From positions 496,001 to 560,000 of the forward strand of contig NZ_BDCK01000015.1 of assembly GCF_001613465.1 (NCBI RefSeq): a stretch of 64,000 nt of DNA. The letters are read 5' to 3'. A model generated the notes under the pieces. It did no database searches, was not told the origin of the DNA, and was given only the letters and a program-made list of their open reading frames with translations. This document shows positions 1 through 8,087 of this stretch, one piece after another (position 1 is the first letter of the stretch; each line of letters starts with the position of its first letter). Both the position numbers and the translations under genes were made by a program. This stretch comes from Nocardia niwae NBRC 108934 = DSM 45340. GTDB lineage: Bacteria; Actinomycetota; Actinomycetes; Mycobacteriales; Mycobacteriaceae.

Positions 1-286
1 CGCTCCAGCTACCGATGTGTCCTTTCTACCTATCCCGCAATCCTCGGTTTGTCGGTGGTCAGCGGCTACGCCCAGCGGGATCGAGGGGTTCTCGCGGGGC
101 GTGGTCGCGAACCGCACCGCGGAACGCGCGGTGACAACGGCGAAAAACCCGGACGGCAGTCCACCGCCGGGTTCGGACGTACGAGAGCCGGCCTCCGCGC
201 TGGTGGGAGATCGGTGGAAAGGGTTGCCGTCGGCCGAGGCAGACGCTTGTCCGAGCCGGTCGGCACGAACAGAAATGGTGTCTGCG
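1..286. other. Window edge, no secure gene
   Basis: I see no recognisable protein in this stretch. The reading frame of the next gene stays open upstream, but that part has no conserved character and the first methionine with a family-like continuation is at 287. It may hold the promoter of the 287-855 gene pair. Confidence 0.4.
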
Positions 287-601
287 ATGACCGACGTACT
301 GCCCCTTGCCTACGGGTACATGCGCGACGATCTGCTCGGCGAACGCGACGCAGCGGAAAACACATTACGAGCTGCCGCGATCGCGCTCGGCTACGAGCTG
401 GGAACGGTGTTCCATGAGCCACGATGCGGGAGTCAGGGGCTTCCACCCGCGTTCGTCGATCTGCTCACGGAATGTCGGCGGGCCGACGCGGAGGCAGTGA
501 TCACACCACGTGGCCATCTGTCGGAGACAGTAACCCGAACCGTCCTGCAGACGGTCCTGGTAGCGCGTTGCGAGTTGATCGTGCACGAGGTCGGCTCCTG
601 A
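287..601 (+). CDS. Small resolvase-like (serine recombinase N-terminal-like) protein
   Basis: This 104-residue protein opens with PLAYGYMRDDL, the motif of short actinobacterial proteins that resemble the N-terminal catalytic domain of serine recombinases. It then has the alternating helix/strand pattern of that fold (GYELGTVFHEP, then a segment predicting a strand near VITPRGHL). It lacks the DNA-binding C-terminal part of a true resolvase and I see no clear catalytic serine, so it is probably not an active recombinase. Its function is unknown. The start at 287 was chosen because family-like sequence begins there. Its TGA overlaps the ATG of the next gene by one base, so the two are probably co-translated. 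Confidence 0.6.
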   Translation: MTDVLPLAYGYMRDDLLGERDAAENTLRAAAIALGYELGTVFHEPRCGSQGLPPAFVDLLTECRRADAEAVITPRGHLSETVTRTVLQTVLVARCELIVHEVGS

Positions 602-855
602 TGCCGAACAGACCCGACACGATCTGCCGCACCTCTTCAGCGGGGTCGACCTGCCCGTCACCCGCGTCGGTCGCAGCACCGAAGCCCACCCCCGCGGCAT
701 GTTCGAAAGCCACACTGCGCTCGTACCCCGAATCCGCACCGTCGGGTTCCGGTTCGGACCCGGGCTGGCAACTGACCCCGGCCGATTGGAGAGCGGTGGC
801 CGGTTGGCTCGATCCCGGCCGCACTCCACTCGAGGGTCTGATGGGTTCGGAGTGA
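601..855 (+). CDS. Hypothetical 84-residue protein coupled to the resolvase-like gene
   Basis: This small ORF begins at an ATG that shares its A with the TGA stop of the upstream gene (TGATG), a classical translational coupling arrangement. The protein is proline/serine rich in its first half and ends with a more structured WQLTPADWRAVAGWLDPG segment. I recognise no domain. The coupling is the main argument that it is real; composition alone would not be convincing. Confidence 0.4.
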   Translation: MPNRPDTICRTSSAGSTCPSPASVAAPKPTPAACSKATLRSYPESAPSGSGSDPGWQLTPADWRAVAGWLDPGRTPLEGLMGSE

Positions 856-885
856 CCGGTTCGCCCGCCCCTGGGTCACCGTTCG

Positions 886-1017
886 ATGGTGCTGCAGATC
901 GAATACGAAGGTAAGCAGGTGGTAGATATGCCGCTAGAGGAAGTAGGGAGTGTCCGCGCATTCAGCTCGAGTGCTACTGCGCGCACTCGTCTTCGGTCGG
1001 TTGCCTGCAATGGCTGA
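886..1017 (+). CDS. Candidate 43-residue ORF ahead of the P450 gene
   Basis: ATG at 886 opens a short frame beginning MVLQIEYEGKQVVDMPLEEV, which looks protein-like (alternating acidic and hydrophobic residues) and less GC-biased at third positions than the neighbours. Its TGA at 1015-1017 overlaps an in-frame ATG of the P450 gene at 1010, which would allow coupled translation. Against it: the upstream ribosome binding site is weak, and the preferred P450 start at 950 lies inside it. It could be a leader peptide or chance. Confidence 0.25.
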   Translation: MVLQIEYEGKQVVDMPLEEVGSVRAFSSSATARTRLRSVACNG

Positions 1018-2413
1018 GTCAGAGGTCCCACTGGCCTCGGGTGCGGTCCGGCCGGTCGGTCATGCGGTGGCGTTGCTGCGAAACCCGCTGGCATTCCTGT
1101 CCTCTCTGGCCGCCGCCGGCGGTGAGCTCGTGAAGATACGGATCGGTCCCGGGGCCGCGGTCGTGGTGTGCGACCCGGACCTTGCCGATCGAGTCCTTCG
1201 TGACGATCGCACTTTCGACAAGGGTGGCCCGCTGTTCGACATAGCGCGGAAAGCGGTGGGTGACAACGTGATAACCTGCCCGCACAGTACGCATCGTCGG
1301 CAACGGCATTTGATCCAGCCGACTTTCAGCCGCTCTCGGCTCGAAAACTACGGCCGAGCGATGACGGCCGAGGCCGACGCTATGACCGCGGCTTGGATCG
1401 ACGGTCAGGTCGTGGATATGTTGGCCGAGGCATTGCGCCTGGCTACACAAACCGTGATGGCGACTATGTTCTCCGGCGCACTCGCACCGCGCGTCCGCGA
1501 TCGAGCATTGGACGACGTCGCGGCTATCGTCAACGGATTGTACCGGCAGATGCTGTCGCCGCCGCTGCTGAATCGGCTGCCGACTGCCGGGAATCGCCGG
1601 TACGGGCGAGCGCACGCCGGTCTCCGCGAATTGATGAAGACAATTGTCGCTGAACGGCGGATCGATGGCACCGACCATGGGGATCTGGTTTCGGCCATGC
1701 TCGCGGCCCGAGTCCCCACCGAAACAACCACAACCGCCGACACCAGCGTCGGCATGACCGACAGCCAGATCTGCGATCAGCTCATGTCCTTCTTCATCGC
1801 CGGATCAGAGACCACCGCGAGCGCGCTGGCCTGGGCATTACATCTGCTCATGGCGCATCCCGAGATCGAGGAACGTCTGCACCACGAAACGGACCGGGTC
1901 CTCCACGGGGCTCCGGCCCGCTACCAGGATCTGCCCGACCTGCCGCTGACGGGACACATCATCACCGAAGCATTGCGGCTGTATCCTCCCGGCTGGTTGT
2001 TCACCAGAACGGTCACGGCCGATACTCGACTGGGCAGCTACGACCTTCCCGCCGGAACCTCTCTGGTGTACAGCCCTTATCTCCTGCACCGGCGCAGCGA
2101 TCTCTTTCAGCACCCGAATCGCTTCGATCCCGACCGATGGGTCACCACACAACCGCCGATCCGGCGGAAGGCGTTCATGGCATTCGGCGCCGGCCCGCGG
2201 CGATGCATGGGCGAGGCCTTCGCGATCACCGAACTGTCACTGGCACTGGCCACGATCGCCAGCCGGTGGCGGATTCGCCATCGAGTCGGCAAACGGGTCC
2301 GTCCCGCGGTGGCGATGGCCCTGCGTCCGCGCGAACTGCGAATACGCGTCCATTCAGCGAGTCGGGGCGTTGCTCTGCCGTCTGCGGGGAGGTCACCGGA
2401 TGAGGGTCGGTGA
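950..2413 (+). CDS. Cytochrome P450
   Basis: Haem-thiolate monooxygenase of 487 residues. Visible signatures are the I-helix oxygen-activation motif AGSETT (near base 1800), the K-helix ExxR in EALRLYPP (near 1970) and the haem-binding loop FGAGPRRCMG with the cysteine codon at 2204. It is soluble, with no N-terminal membrane anchor. GTG at 950 has a good ribosome binding site (GAGGAAG, six bases away). An alternative ATG at 1010 would give a 467-residue protein starting MAESEVPLASGAV, which also looks natural. The 3' end overlaps the terpene synthase start by 14 bases, so it probably oxidises the terpene made by that enzyme. The substrate cannot be read from sequence. Confidence 0.93.
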   Translation: MSAHSARVLLRALVFGRLPAMAESEVPLASGAVRPVGHAVALLRNPLAFLSSLAAAGGELVKIRIGPGAAVVVCDPDLADRVLRDDRTFDKGGPLFDIARKAVGDNVITCPHSTHRRQRHLIQPTFSRSRLENYGRAMTAEADAMTAAWIDGQVVDMLAEALRLATQTVMATMFSGALAPRVRDRALDDVAAIVNGLYRQMLSPPLLNRLPTAGNRRYGRAHAGLRELMKTIVAERRIDGTDHGDLVSAMLAARVPTETTTTADTSVGMTDSQICDQLMSFFIAGSETTASALAWALHLLMAHPEIEERLHHETDRVLHGAPARYQDLPDLPLTGHIITEALRLYPPGWLFTRTVTADTRLGSYDLPAGTSLVYSPYLLHRRSDLFQHPNRFDPDRWVTTQPPIRRKAFMAFGAGPRRCMGEAFAITELSLALATIASRWRIRHRVGKRVRPAVAMALRPRELRIRVHSASRGVALPSAGRSPDEGR

Positions 2414-3440
2414 ACAGCCCGGTCTGCCCGGGATCTTCTGCCCGATCGAATCGAACGTCCATCCTGCGGTCGACGCGATCGAAGATCGGTCGATCGATTG
2501 GCTGAGAGCCGGCGCGTTCCTCGATGATCACCACCAGGGACGCGCACTGGTCGCGACCAGGTCGGCGGAGTTCATGGCGAGGATGGCGCCTCACGGCCGC
2601 GTCGATCGATTGCAGATCGCTTCGGATTGGGCCTACTGGGGGTTCGCATTCGACGATCGCTTCGACCGTGGCCCGCTGTCGAAGGATCTCGGTGGGTTCG
2701 TGTCCTATGCCAACAAGATCGTACGCATGCTGGAGGCGCCCGGATCGCAACTGATGGAGGCAGATCCGCTGGCACGCGGGCTCATCGATATCTCGACACG
2801 GTTCGCCGACTGTGTGCCGCCGGTTCAGCATCGTCGATGGACTCAGGCCCACCGTGCTTGGCTGTTCGGGGTCTGCGCCGAGATGAGTACGACCACGACG
2901 CCGAGCGTCGACGAGTACCTCGCCATCCGGATCAACAACGCGGCGGGTGAGATCGTCACCGTCAGCACAGAACTGGTGAACGCATACGATCCTCCCGCCG
3001 CGGAGTTGGAGCTGCCTCGGGTTCGGGCACTGACCGAGATGGCACGGGTGCTTGCGGCACTGGACAACGACTTACACTCCCACCCCAAGACAGTGGCATT
3101 GAACGAAAGCAACCAATACGATCTGCTGACCGTGATCGCGGCGCGCCATGCCTGCGGACCGGACGAGGCCATCGCGCGAGCCGTGCGGTTGCGCGACCGG
3201 ATCATGTGCCGTTTCCTCCTCGCCGGAGCGCAGACCAGCGGGTTGAGCAGAGACACCCGTGACTATCTCCACGGTCTGCGGCACGTGGTCCGCGGCAACC
3301 TCGATTGGGCACTGGACGTGGATCGGTACAAAGTCGACGGTCGAACTGTGGCCGACCGTTTCACCATCAACGACTCACCTGCCGATTCATCACCCGATGC
3401 TCCAGGACTCTCGTCGATCAACTGGTGGTGGCAGGTATGA
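2400..3440 (+). CDS. Class I terpene synthase with altered NSE motif
   Basis: Cytosolic terpene cyclase, 346 residues, normal for bacterial sesquiterpene-type synthases. The aspartate-rich Mg-binding motif is intact (DDRFD, 85-89). The pyrophosphate-sensor arginine (R177) lies exactly 46 residues before the second metal site, and a C-terminal RY pair is present (R309-Y310). The second site reads NDLHSHPKT (223-231): N, D and S are present but the usual final Glu/Asp is Thr231. The start at 2400 has a strong GGGGAGG site and lies inside the end of the P450 gene, implying one operon. Prenyl-diphosphate substrate and product are unknown. Confidence 0.9.
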   Translation: MRVGEQPGLPGIFCPIESNVHPAVDAIEDRSIDWLRAGAFLDDHHQGRALVATRSAEFMARMAPHGRVDRLQIASDWAYWGFAFDDRFDRGPLSKDLGGFVSYANKIVRMLEAPGSQLMEADPLARGLIDISTRFADCVPPVQHRRWTQAHRAWLFGVCAEMSTTTTPSVDEYLAIRINNAAGEIVTVSTELVNAYDPPAAELELPRVRALTEMARVLAALDNDLHSHPKTVALNESNQYDLLTVIAARHACGPDEAIARAVRLRDRIMCRFLLAGAQTSGLSRDTRDYLHGLRHVVRGNLDWALDVDRYKVDGRTVADRFTINDSPADSSPDAPGLSSINWWWQV

Positions 3441-3489
3441 CGCGGCGCGATTCGCCTCGCCACCGGCGTGACGCGGCCCTCTGCCGGGA

Positions 3490-6159
3490 TCAGAGACGAG
3501 GCTTCGAGCGGCCGCGCTGTGGCCTGCGCGCGGCTTCGGCGCTCACGCGGGCCTGTTGATCGGCAGGTACAAGAGAGCGGATAGCCGCTCGGGAGCCGAT
3601 CATCAATTTGTGAAGTACGGCGGCCATTTGCGCGTCGACAGTCTTGAAGGAACTGCCGCGCCGGGCAGCGATGGCCGTGTTGGTCCACCCTGCCGCGGCG
3701 AGTACGGCGACCTCCTGCTCGGCCTCCGACAACTGTTGCCACGGCGAGGGGCGGCTGCGCCGGACCGGATGTTCGACGGGCAGCCTGTCCATGGACAGGT
3801 TTCCCAGCGCCAGCTGCGCCACTTCGCCCAACTCCGGCCGCAACAGCGCACCCTCTCGTTCGGCCTCCGCGAATGCGTTGTCGCCCAGAACTCTCCGGGC
3901 GGTGTCTGCGGCCAATTCGGTCTCGGTGGCGAACGGGCCGAGGTGGGCGATATCCACGCCGAGCCCGGCGCGAAGCGTGGCCCCGCCGCCCAGCAGGCGG
4001 GCGATATCGCGCGCCTGGGCCGTCACGGCTGCGGAGAGTTCATCGTCGAGCATGCGGGCCAGGGTCCAGGCCAGCATGTGCACGGCCCAGACCGCGCCCC
4101 ACCGGTCGCGCATCGCGAGCTGATCCGACAATGTCGCGCGCCCCACGGCAAGCGCCTCTTCCATGTCGCCGTGCTTACTCGACGCGACCACCCATGCCAG
4201 TTTCGCCCAGCAGATCGCCCATTGGGCACCGGAACGCTCGGCATTGCCGAGGTGGGCGCGGCAGGTTTCCAGCGCTTGTTCGGCCGTGCCGAAGAACGCG
4301 GCGGCCAGCGCTTGGAACAGTTCGCTCATCGCGGCGCCGCCCTCGTCCCCCTCCACGGCGAAACGCGCCCGTGCCCGGGCCAGGACGTCGATCGCGCGCG
4401 TATCGCAGCGGATCAGCATCAGCTCGGCGCCTCGGGCGAATTCGACCGCAGCGGGGAGCCCGAGGTCCACGTCGGGTTCCTCGCGCCAGCGCAATCGGTC
4501 TGCGGCGCCGGGCACACAGCGGGCGACGCATTCGTCGAGCAGGTGTTCGGCATCTTGGTGCACCCCCTGGCACATGCTGATCCAGGCAATCAGGGACATC
4601 GCCACGACCTGCAGCGGTACCGGCTCGGGGTCGAGGTCCCGGGTTGCCGCGAGCGCGCGCTCGGCCCACCGGCGCGGTTCCCGCAGTGAGCCGGTCAAGA
4701 ACGGGATGCGCAAGGCGATCAGCCCGGCAGCGATCTCGAGTCCGACCGCCGCCTCGCCCGGCGTGGCGATACTGCTTTCCATGGCCGACAGCAGGTTGTC
4801 CCAGGCCACTCGCGCCCAATCGAGCAGCGCCTGCTCGTCGGGCCCGAACCAACCGGCACGGGCCGCGGCCACCTTGTCGCGGTAGTAGCGTCGGTGCCTG
4901 CGTGCCAGCCGGTCGGCTTCCGCACCGTGGTGCCGCAGGCGTTGCTGGGCGAAGAGGCGAATGGTTTCGGCCATCGAATATCGCACCGTGGTCTCGGTCA
5001 AGTGGATCGACACCAGGGACTGATCCACCAACCGCACCAGCAGGCCTTCGATCTCGTCCCGGGCCAATCCGTCCGCGCCACCAGGGTCGTCGTCGGCGCA
5101 GACCGCTTCGATGGCTTCCAGTTCGGCGCCGACGTCCTGTCCGGCCGCGTCGGGGCTGTCGCTGCCCATGTCGTACCCGGCCGCGAATACCGACATGCGG
5201 TCGAACAGCAGGCGCTCCTTGTCCCGGCAGAGATCGTAGGACCATGCGATGACATCGCGGATGCCCCGATGCCGGACGTCCGCTCCGACTCTGGGTCCGT
5301 TCTGCCACTGCAATCGCCGGTCGCCCGCCTCACCGCTGAGGTCACGCAGAATCATCGGCAGCGGCTGACGGGACAGTCGTGCGGCCGCCAGCCGGATGTA
5401 GAGCGGGTGGTTGTGCACATGTCGGCAGATCGCGGATGCCAGCTCGCTTTCCTCCGCGGCGAGGGTATGCCCGACGAGGTCCGCGCGGGCGCGGAACAAG
5501 GCCAGCGCCTGCTCGTGCGAGAGCGCGGGCACCGGCACCAGCTGTTCGTCGACCCACCCGATTGCCTCGCGGCTGGTGGCCAGCACGGTGAGCCCGGGCG
5601 CCGCGTCGAGGAGGCCGGCTATCACCGCGCCCGCACCGTCCAGCACATGTTCGCAGTTGTCCATGACCAGGATCGTCTGCACGTTCCGCCCAGCTGCGTC
5701 GCGGCGGCGCAGCGTGTGCAGTACCGCGTCCCATGCCGACCTCCCGGAGAAATCGGCCTCGATCACCGAGCCCGCGACCTGTTCCTCCACCGCTGTCGCC
5801 TCTGCGCCCCGGGGCAGTACCGCCAGCCGTACCCAGTGCACCGGGACGCGACGCGCCCGTTGGAAGCGCTGCACAGCCTCGGTTGCCAATCGGGTCTTTC
5901 CGATGCCACCCGCCCCGATCAACGTCACCAGGCGAGTACTGCCCAGCAACGCCATCCCGATTCTTTCCAGCTCCCGATCGCGGCCCACGAAATCGTTGGC
6001 CGCCGCAGGCGGCAATCCACTGACAGAAGTTCGGCCCGCCGACACACAGGCAGCGTAACGGAAGAAGGAATCGACGCTACCGGGGCAAACTGTCACGACC
6101 TGTTCTCCGGAACCTCCACCTCCTCTTGAACGCTTCGATTCGAATCTCTCCGCCGGCAC
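3490..6159 (-). CDS. Large STAND-ATPase transcriptional regulator with C-terminal LuxR HTH
   Basis: An 889-residue regulator. An N-terminal NTPase module carries Walker A GAGGIGKT (82-89) and a Walker B-like ILVMDNCEH (about 163-171), followed by winged-helix and helical repeat regions rich in Ala/Leu/Glu, and a LuxR-type helix-turn-helix near residues 815-870 (LSEAEQEVAVLAAAGWTNTAIA). Such proteins couple ligand sensing to DNA binding through nucleotide-driven assembly. It faces the terpene synthase tail-to-tail with only 49 bases between, so it may control the P450-terpene genes (inference from position). The GTG start at 6159 is uncertain: a second GTG at 6045 would remove 38 low-complexity residues. 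Confidence 0.88.
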   Translation of the reverse strand: MPAERFESKRSRGGGGSGEQVVTVCPGSVDSFFRYAACVSAGRTSVSGLPPAAANDFVGRDRELERIGMALLGSTRLVTLIGAGGIGKTRLATEAVQRFQRARRVPVHWVRLAVLPRGAEATAVEEQVAGSVIEADFSGRSAWDAVLHTLRRRDAAGRNVQTILVMDNCEHVLDGAGAVIAGLLDAAPGLTVLATSREAIGWVDEQLVPVPALSHEQALALFRARADLVGHTLAAEESELASAICRHVHNHPLYIRLAAARLSRQPLPMILRDLSGEAGDRRLQWQNGPRVGADVRHRGIRDVIAWSYDLCRDKERLLFDRMSVFAAGYDMGSDSPDAAGQDVGAELEAIEAVCADDDPGGADGLARDEIEGLLVRLVDQSLVSIHLTETTVRYSMAETIRLFAQQRLRHHGAEADRLARRHRRYYRDKVAAARAGWFGPDEQALLDWARVAWDNLLSAMESSIATPGEAAVGLEIAAGLIALRIPFLTGSLREPRRWAERALAATRDLDPEPVPLQVVAMSLIAWISMCQGVHQDAEHLLDECVARCVPGAADRLRWREEPDVDLGLPAAVEFARGAELMLIRCDTRAIDVLARARARFAVEGDEGGAAMSELFQALAAAFFGTAEQALETCRAHLGNAERSGAQWAICWAKLAWVVASSKHGDMEEALAVGRATLSDQLAMRDRWGAVWAVHMLAWTLARMLDDELSAAVTAQARDIARLLGGGATLRAGLGVDIAHLGPFATETELAADTARRVLGDNAFAEAEREGALLRPELGEVAQLALGNLSMDRLPVEHPVRRSRPSPWQQLSEAEQEVAVLAAAGWTNTAIAARRGSSFKTVDAQMAAVLHKLMIGSRAAIRSLVPADQQARVSAEAARRPQRGRSKPRL

Positions 6160-6277
6160 TCCATTTTGATGAGGCCGCGTGTTGGAAGTTGCTGGGTCGG
6201 TCGGAAACGAGGCGGTGACACTTTACATGGTCATACGTCGCTATGCGCATCTAATTATGTTTATCTCACCCCGAGGA

Positions 6278-6325
6278 CCGGGCATGTAGCCCGGGCCCGG
6301 TGGCTTCATCGGGGGGCTCGCCCCG
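6278..6325. terminator. Hairpins downstream of the oxidoreductase gene
   Basis: Two adjacent dyads: CCGGGC-atgta-GCCCGG (6278-6294) and a GGGG-ctcg-CCCC stem (6313-6324). They follow the end of the minus-strand oxidoreductase gene at 6371. No T-run follows, as is common in high-GC actinobacteria, so the terminator role is tentative. Confidence 0.35.
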
Positions 6326-6370
6326 GCATGGTTCGCAGGGGCGAGAACCCTTACAGCCGAGGGGGTTGGC

Positions 6371-7498
6371 CTACCTCAGTGTCTTCAATGCCGCCGCGTC
6401 GTACGGCTTCAGCTCGTCGATCCGCCCCGCCAGGACCTTGGACGCCCATTCCGGGTCCTGGAGCAAGGCGCGACCGACGGCGACCAAGTCGAATTCTTCG
6501 CGCTCGAGGCGATCGAGGAGGTTGTCGAGGCTGCCGAGTTCGGCGCCCTCACCCGTGAAGGCGCGGAGGAAATCGCCGTCCAGACCGACGGAGCCGACGG
6601 TGATGGTGGGCTTGCCGGTGAGCTTTTTGGTCCAGCCTGCCAAATTCAGGTCCGAGCCGTCGAACTCGGGGAGCCAGTAGCGGCGGGTGGAGGCGTGGAA
6701 GGCGTCTACGCCCGCCGCGGCGAGCGGAGCCAAGATCGACTCCAGCTCCTGCGGGGTCTCGGCGAGCCTTGCGTCGTAGGCCTCCTGCTTCCACTGCGAG
6801 TAACGGAAGATCACCGGGAAATCAGGCGAGACGGCGGCGCGAACCGCGGCCACGACCTCGGCGGCGAACCTTGTGCGGGCGATGGTGCCGCCGCCGTAGA
6901 CATCGTCGCGGCGGTTCGTTCGCGACCACAGGAACTGGTCGAGGAGATAGCCGTGCGCACCGTGCAATTCGACGCCGTCGAAGCCGATGCGTTCGGCGTC
7001 CGCAGCGGCCTCGGCAAAGGCGCCGATGACGTCGTCCAGGTCACCCTGTGTCATGGCCTTGCCGAGACCCTCGGTGCCGTCGACGCGAATACCGGAGGGG
7101 CCCACAGCGGGCGCATCGGGGTAGGGCGCGTCGCCCTGGTTGCGGACCATGCCGATGTGCCACAGTTGCGGCATGATCGTGCCGCCTGCCGCGTGTACGT
7201 CCTCGGCGACCTTTGCCCACCCCGCCAACTGTTCTTCCCCGTGGAACCGCGGCACGCGATCACTCTGACCAGCGGACTCGTGGCCGACGTAGGTGCCCTC
7301 GGTGATGATCAGGCCCACGCCGGCGGCGGCGCGGCGGGCGTAGTACGACCGCACATCGTCACCGGGAACGCCGCCAGGGGAGAACATGCGCGTCATCGGC
7401 GCCATCACGATGCGGTTGGGGACGGTCAGGCCGTTCAGCGCGACGGGCCGGGACAGGATCTCGGCTGTGCGAGAGGCGTCGGACGCGGTGACGATCAC
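6371..7498 (-). CDS. NADH:flavin oxidoreductase, old yellow enzyme family
   Basis: FMN-dependent ene-reductase-type TIM barrel, 375 residues. The N-terminal strand NRIVMAPMTR, the HGAHGYLLDQFL segment and SRTNRRDDVYGG are characteristic of the family. These enzymes reduce activated C=C bonds of electrophiles. The frame extends upstream of 7498, but GTG at 7498 has GAGGAG six bases before it and the protein begins VIVTASDASRTAEILSRPVAL, as in relatives. It is divergent from a MarR gene, with an operator-like repeat between, so it is probably induced by a ligand of that regulator. Confidence 0.9.
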   Translation of the reverse strand: MIVTASDASRTAEILSRPVALNGLTVPNRIVMAPMTRMFSPGGVPGDDVRSYYARRAAAGVGLIITEGTYVGHESAGQSDRVPRFHGEEQLAGWAKVAEDVHAAGGTIMPQLWHIGMVRNQGDAPYPDAPAVGPSGIRVDGTEGLGKAMTQGDLDDVIGAFAEAAADAERIGFDGVELHGAHGYLLDQFLWSRTNRRDDVYGGGTIARTRFAAEVVAAVRAAVSPDFPVIFRYSQWKQEAYDARLAETPQELESILAPLAAAGVDAFHASTRRYWLPEFDGSDLNLAGWTKKLTGKPTITVGSVGLDGDFLRAFTGEGAELGSLDNLLDRLEREEFDLVAVGRALLQDPEWASKVLAGRIDELKPYDAAALKTLR

Positions 7499-7568
7499 TG
7501 GATACTCCTCGGGGGTACGGCGGCGATGGTTGAGAACTTCAAGCAATGGCCACACGCTAGGGGTAAAT

Positions 7569-7585
7569 ATTTGAGATAGTCAAGT
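7569..7585. promoter_or_regulatory. Candidate MarR operator
   Basis: ATTTGA-GATAG-TCAAGT is an inverted repeat with an exact TTGA/TCAA core, in an AT-rich patch 22 bases before the MarR start and about 70 bases before the divergent oxidoreductase. TTGA-N5-TCAA is a usual shape for MarR-family operators. It would let the regulator repress both genes. Confidence 0.5.
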
Positions 7586-7607
7586 TTCTGCGGATAGGCT
7601 GGCTGCT

Positions 7608-8087
7608 ATGGCAGAAGCTCCCCGCGTCGACACGGCCCAGCTGATGGAGCTGCTCTCGGTGTCGCTCGGCGTCTACTACGGCGACTTCACCGTCGCCGCG
7701 GCGAGTGAGAACCTGACAGCGAGCCAGGGCAAGGCGCTGACCGTGCTGCGCCGGGGGCCCGTCGCGATGCGCGCTCTGGCCGAGACCTTGGCCTGCGATG
7801 CCTCCAACGTGACCGGAATCATCAACCGGCTGGAGAAACGTGGCCTCGTGCGACGGGAGGCCAGCGACTCCGACCGGCGCGTTACCAATCTCGTGATCAC
7901 GCCCGAGGGCGAGCAGGTAACCGACACGATCCGCGCGAAGATGCGCGCCACCCAAGACGGCCTGAACAGGCTCGACGACCACGACCGGGACTGTCTGTAC
8001 GCCCTGCTGGAACGGGTTTTCGTCTCCCCACTCGTCCGTCCAGGGGGAGGTCAGGGTACGCGCGGGGCGATCAGACCGGATTCGTAA
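7608..8087 (+). CDS. MarR family transcriptional regulator
   Basis: Winged-helix dimeric repressor, 159 residues. The recognition region (LACDASNVTGIINRLEKRGLVRRE) and the wing with SDRR (ASDSDRRVTNLVITPEG) are classical MarR features. It is divergent from the flavin oxidoreductase and is the natural candidate to control it. The C-terminus (VRPGGGQGTRGAIRPDS) is low complexity and runs 37 bases into the convergent response-regulator gene, so the last residues may be acquired read-through. Confidence 0.9.
   Translation: MAEAPRVDTAQLMELLSVSLGVYYGDFTVAAASENLTASQGKALTVLRRGPVAMRALAETLACDASNVTGIINRLEKRGLVRREASDSDRRVTNLVITPEGEQVTDTIRAKMRATQDGLNRLDDHDRDCLYALLERVFVSPLVRPGGGQGTRGAIRPDS

Noticed and set aside
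3556..6129. Plus-strand open frames opposite the STAND/LuxR regulator
   Set aside because: Low-complexity products with no motif. The minus strand carries Walker A, Walker B and LuxR HTH motifs.
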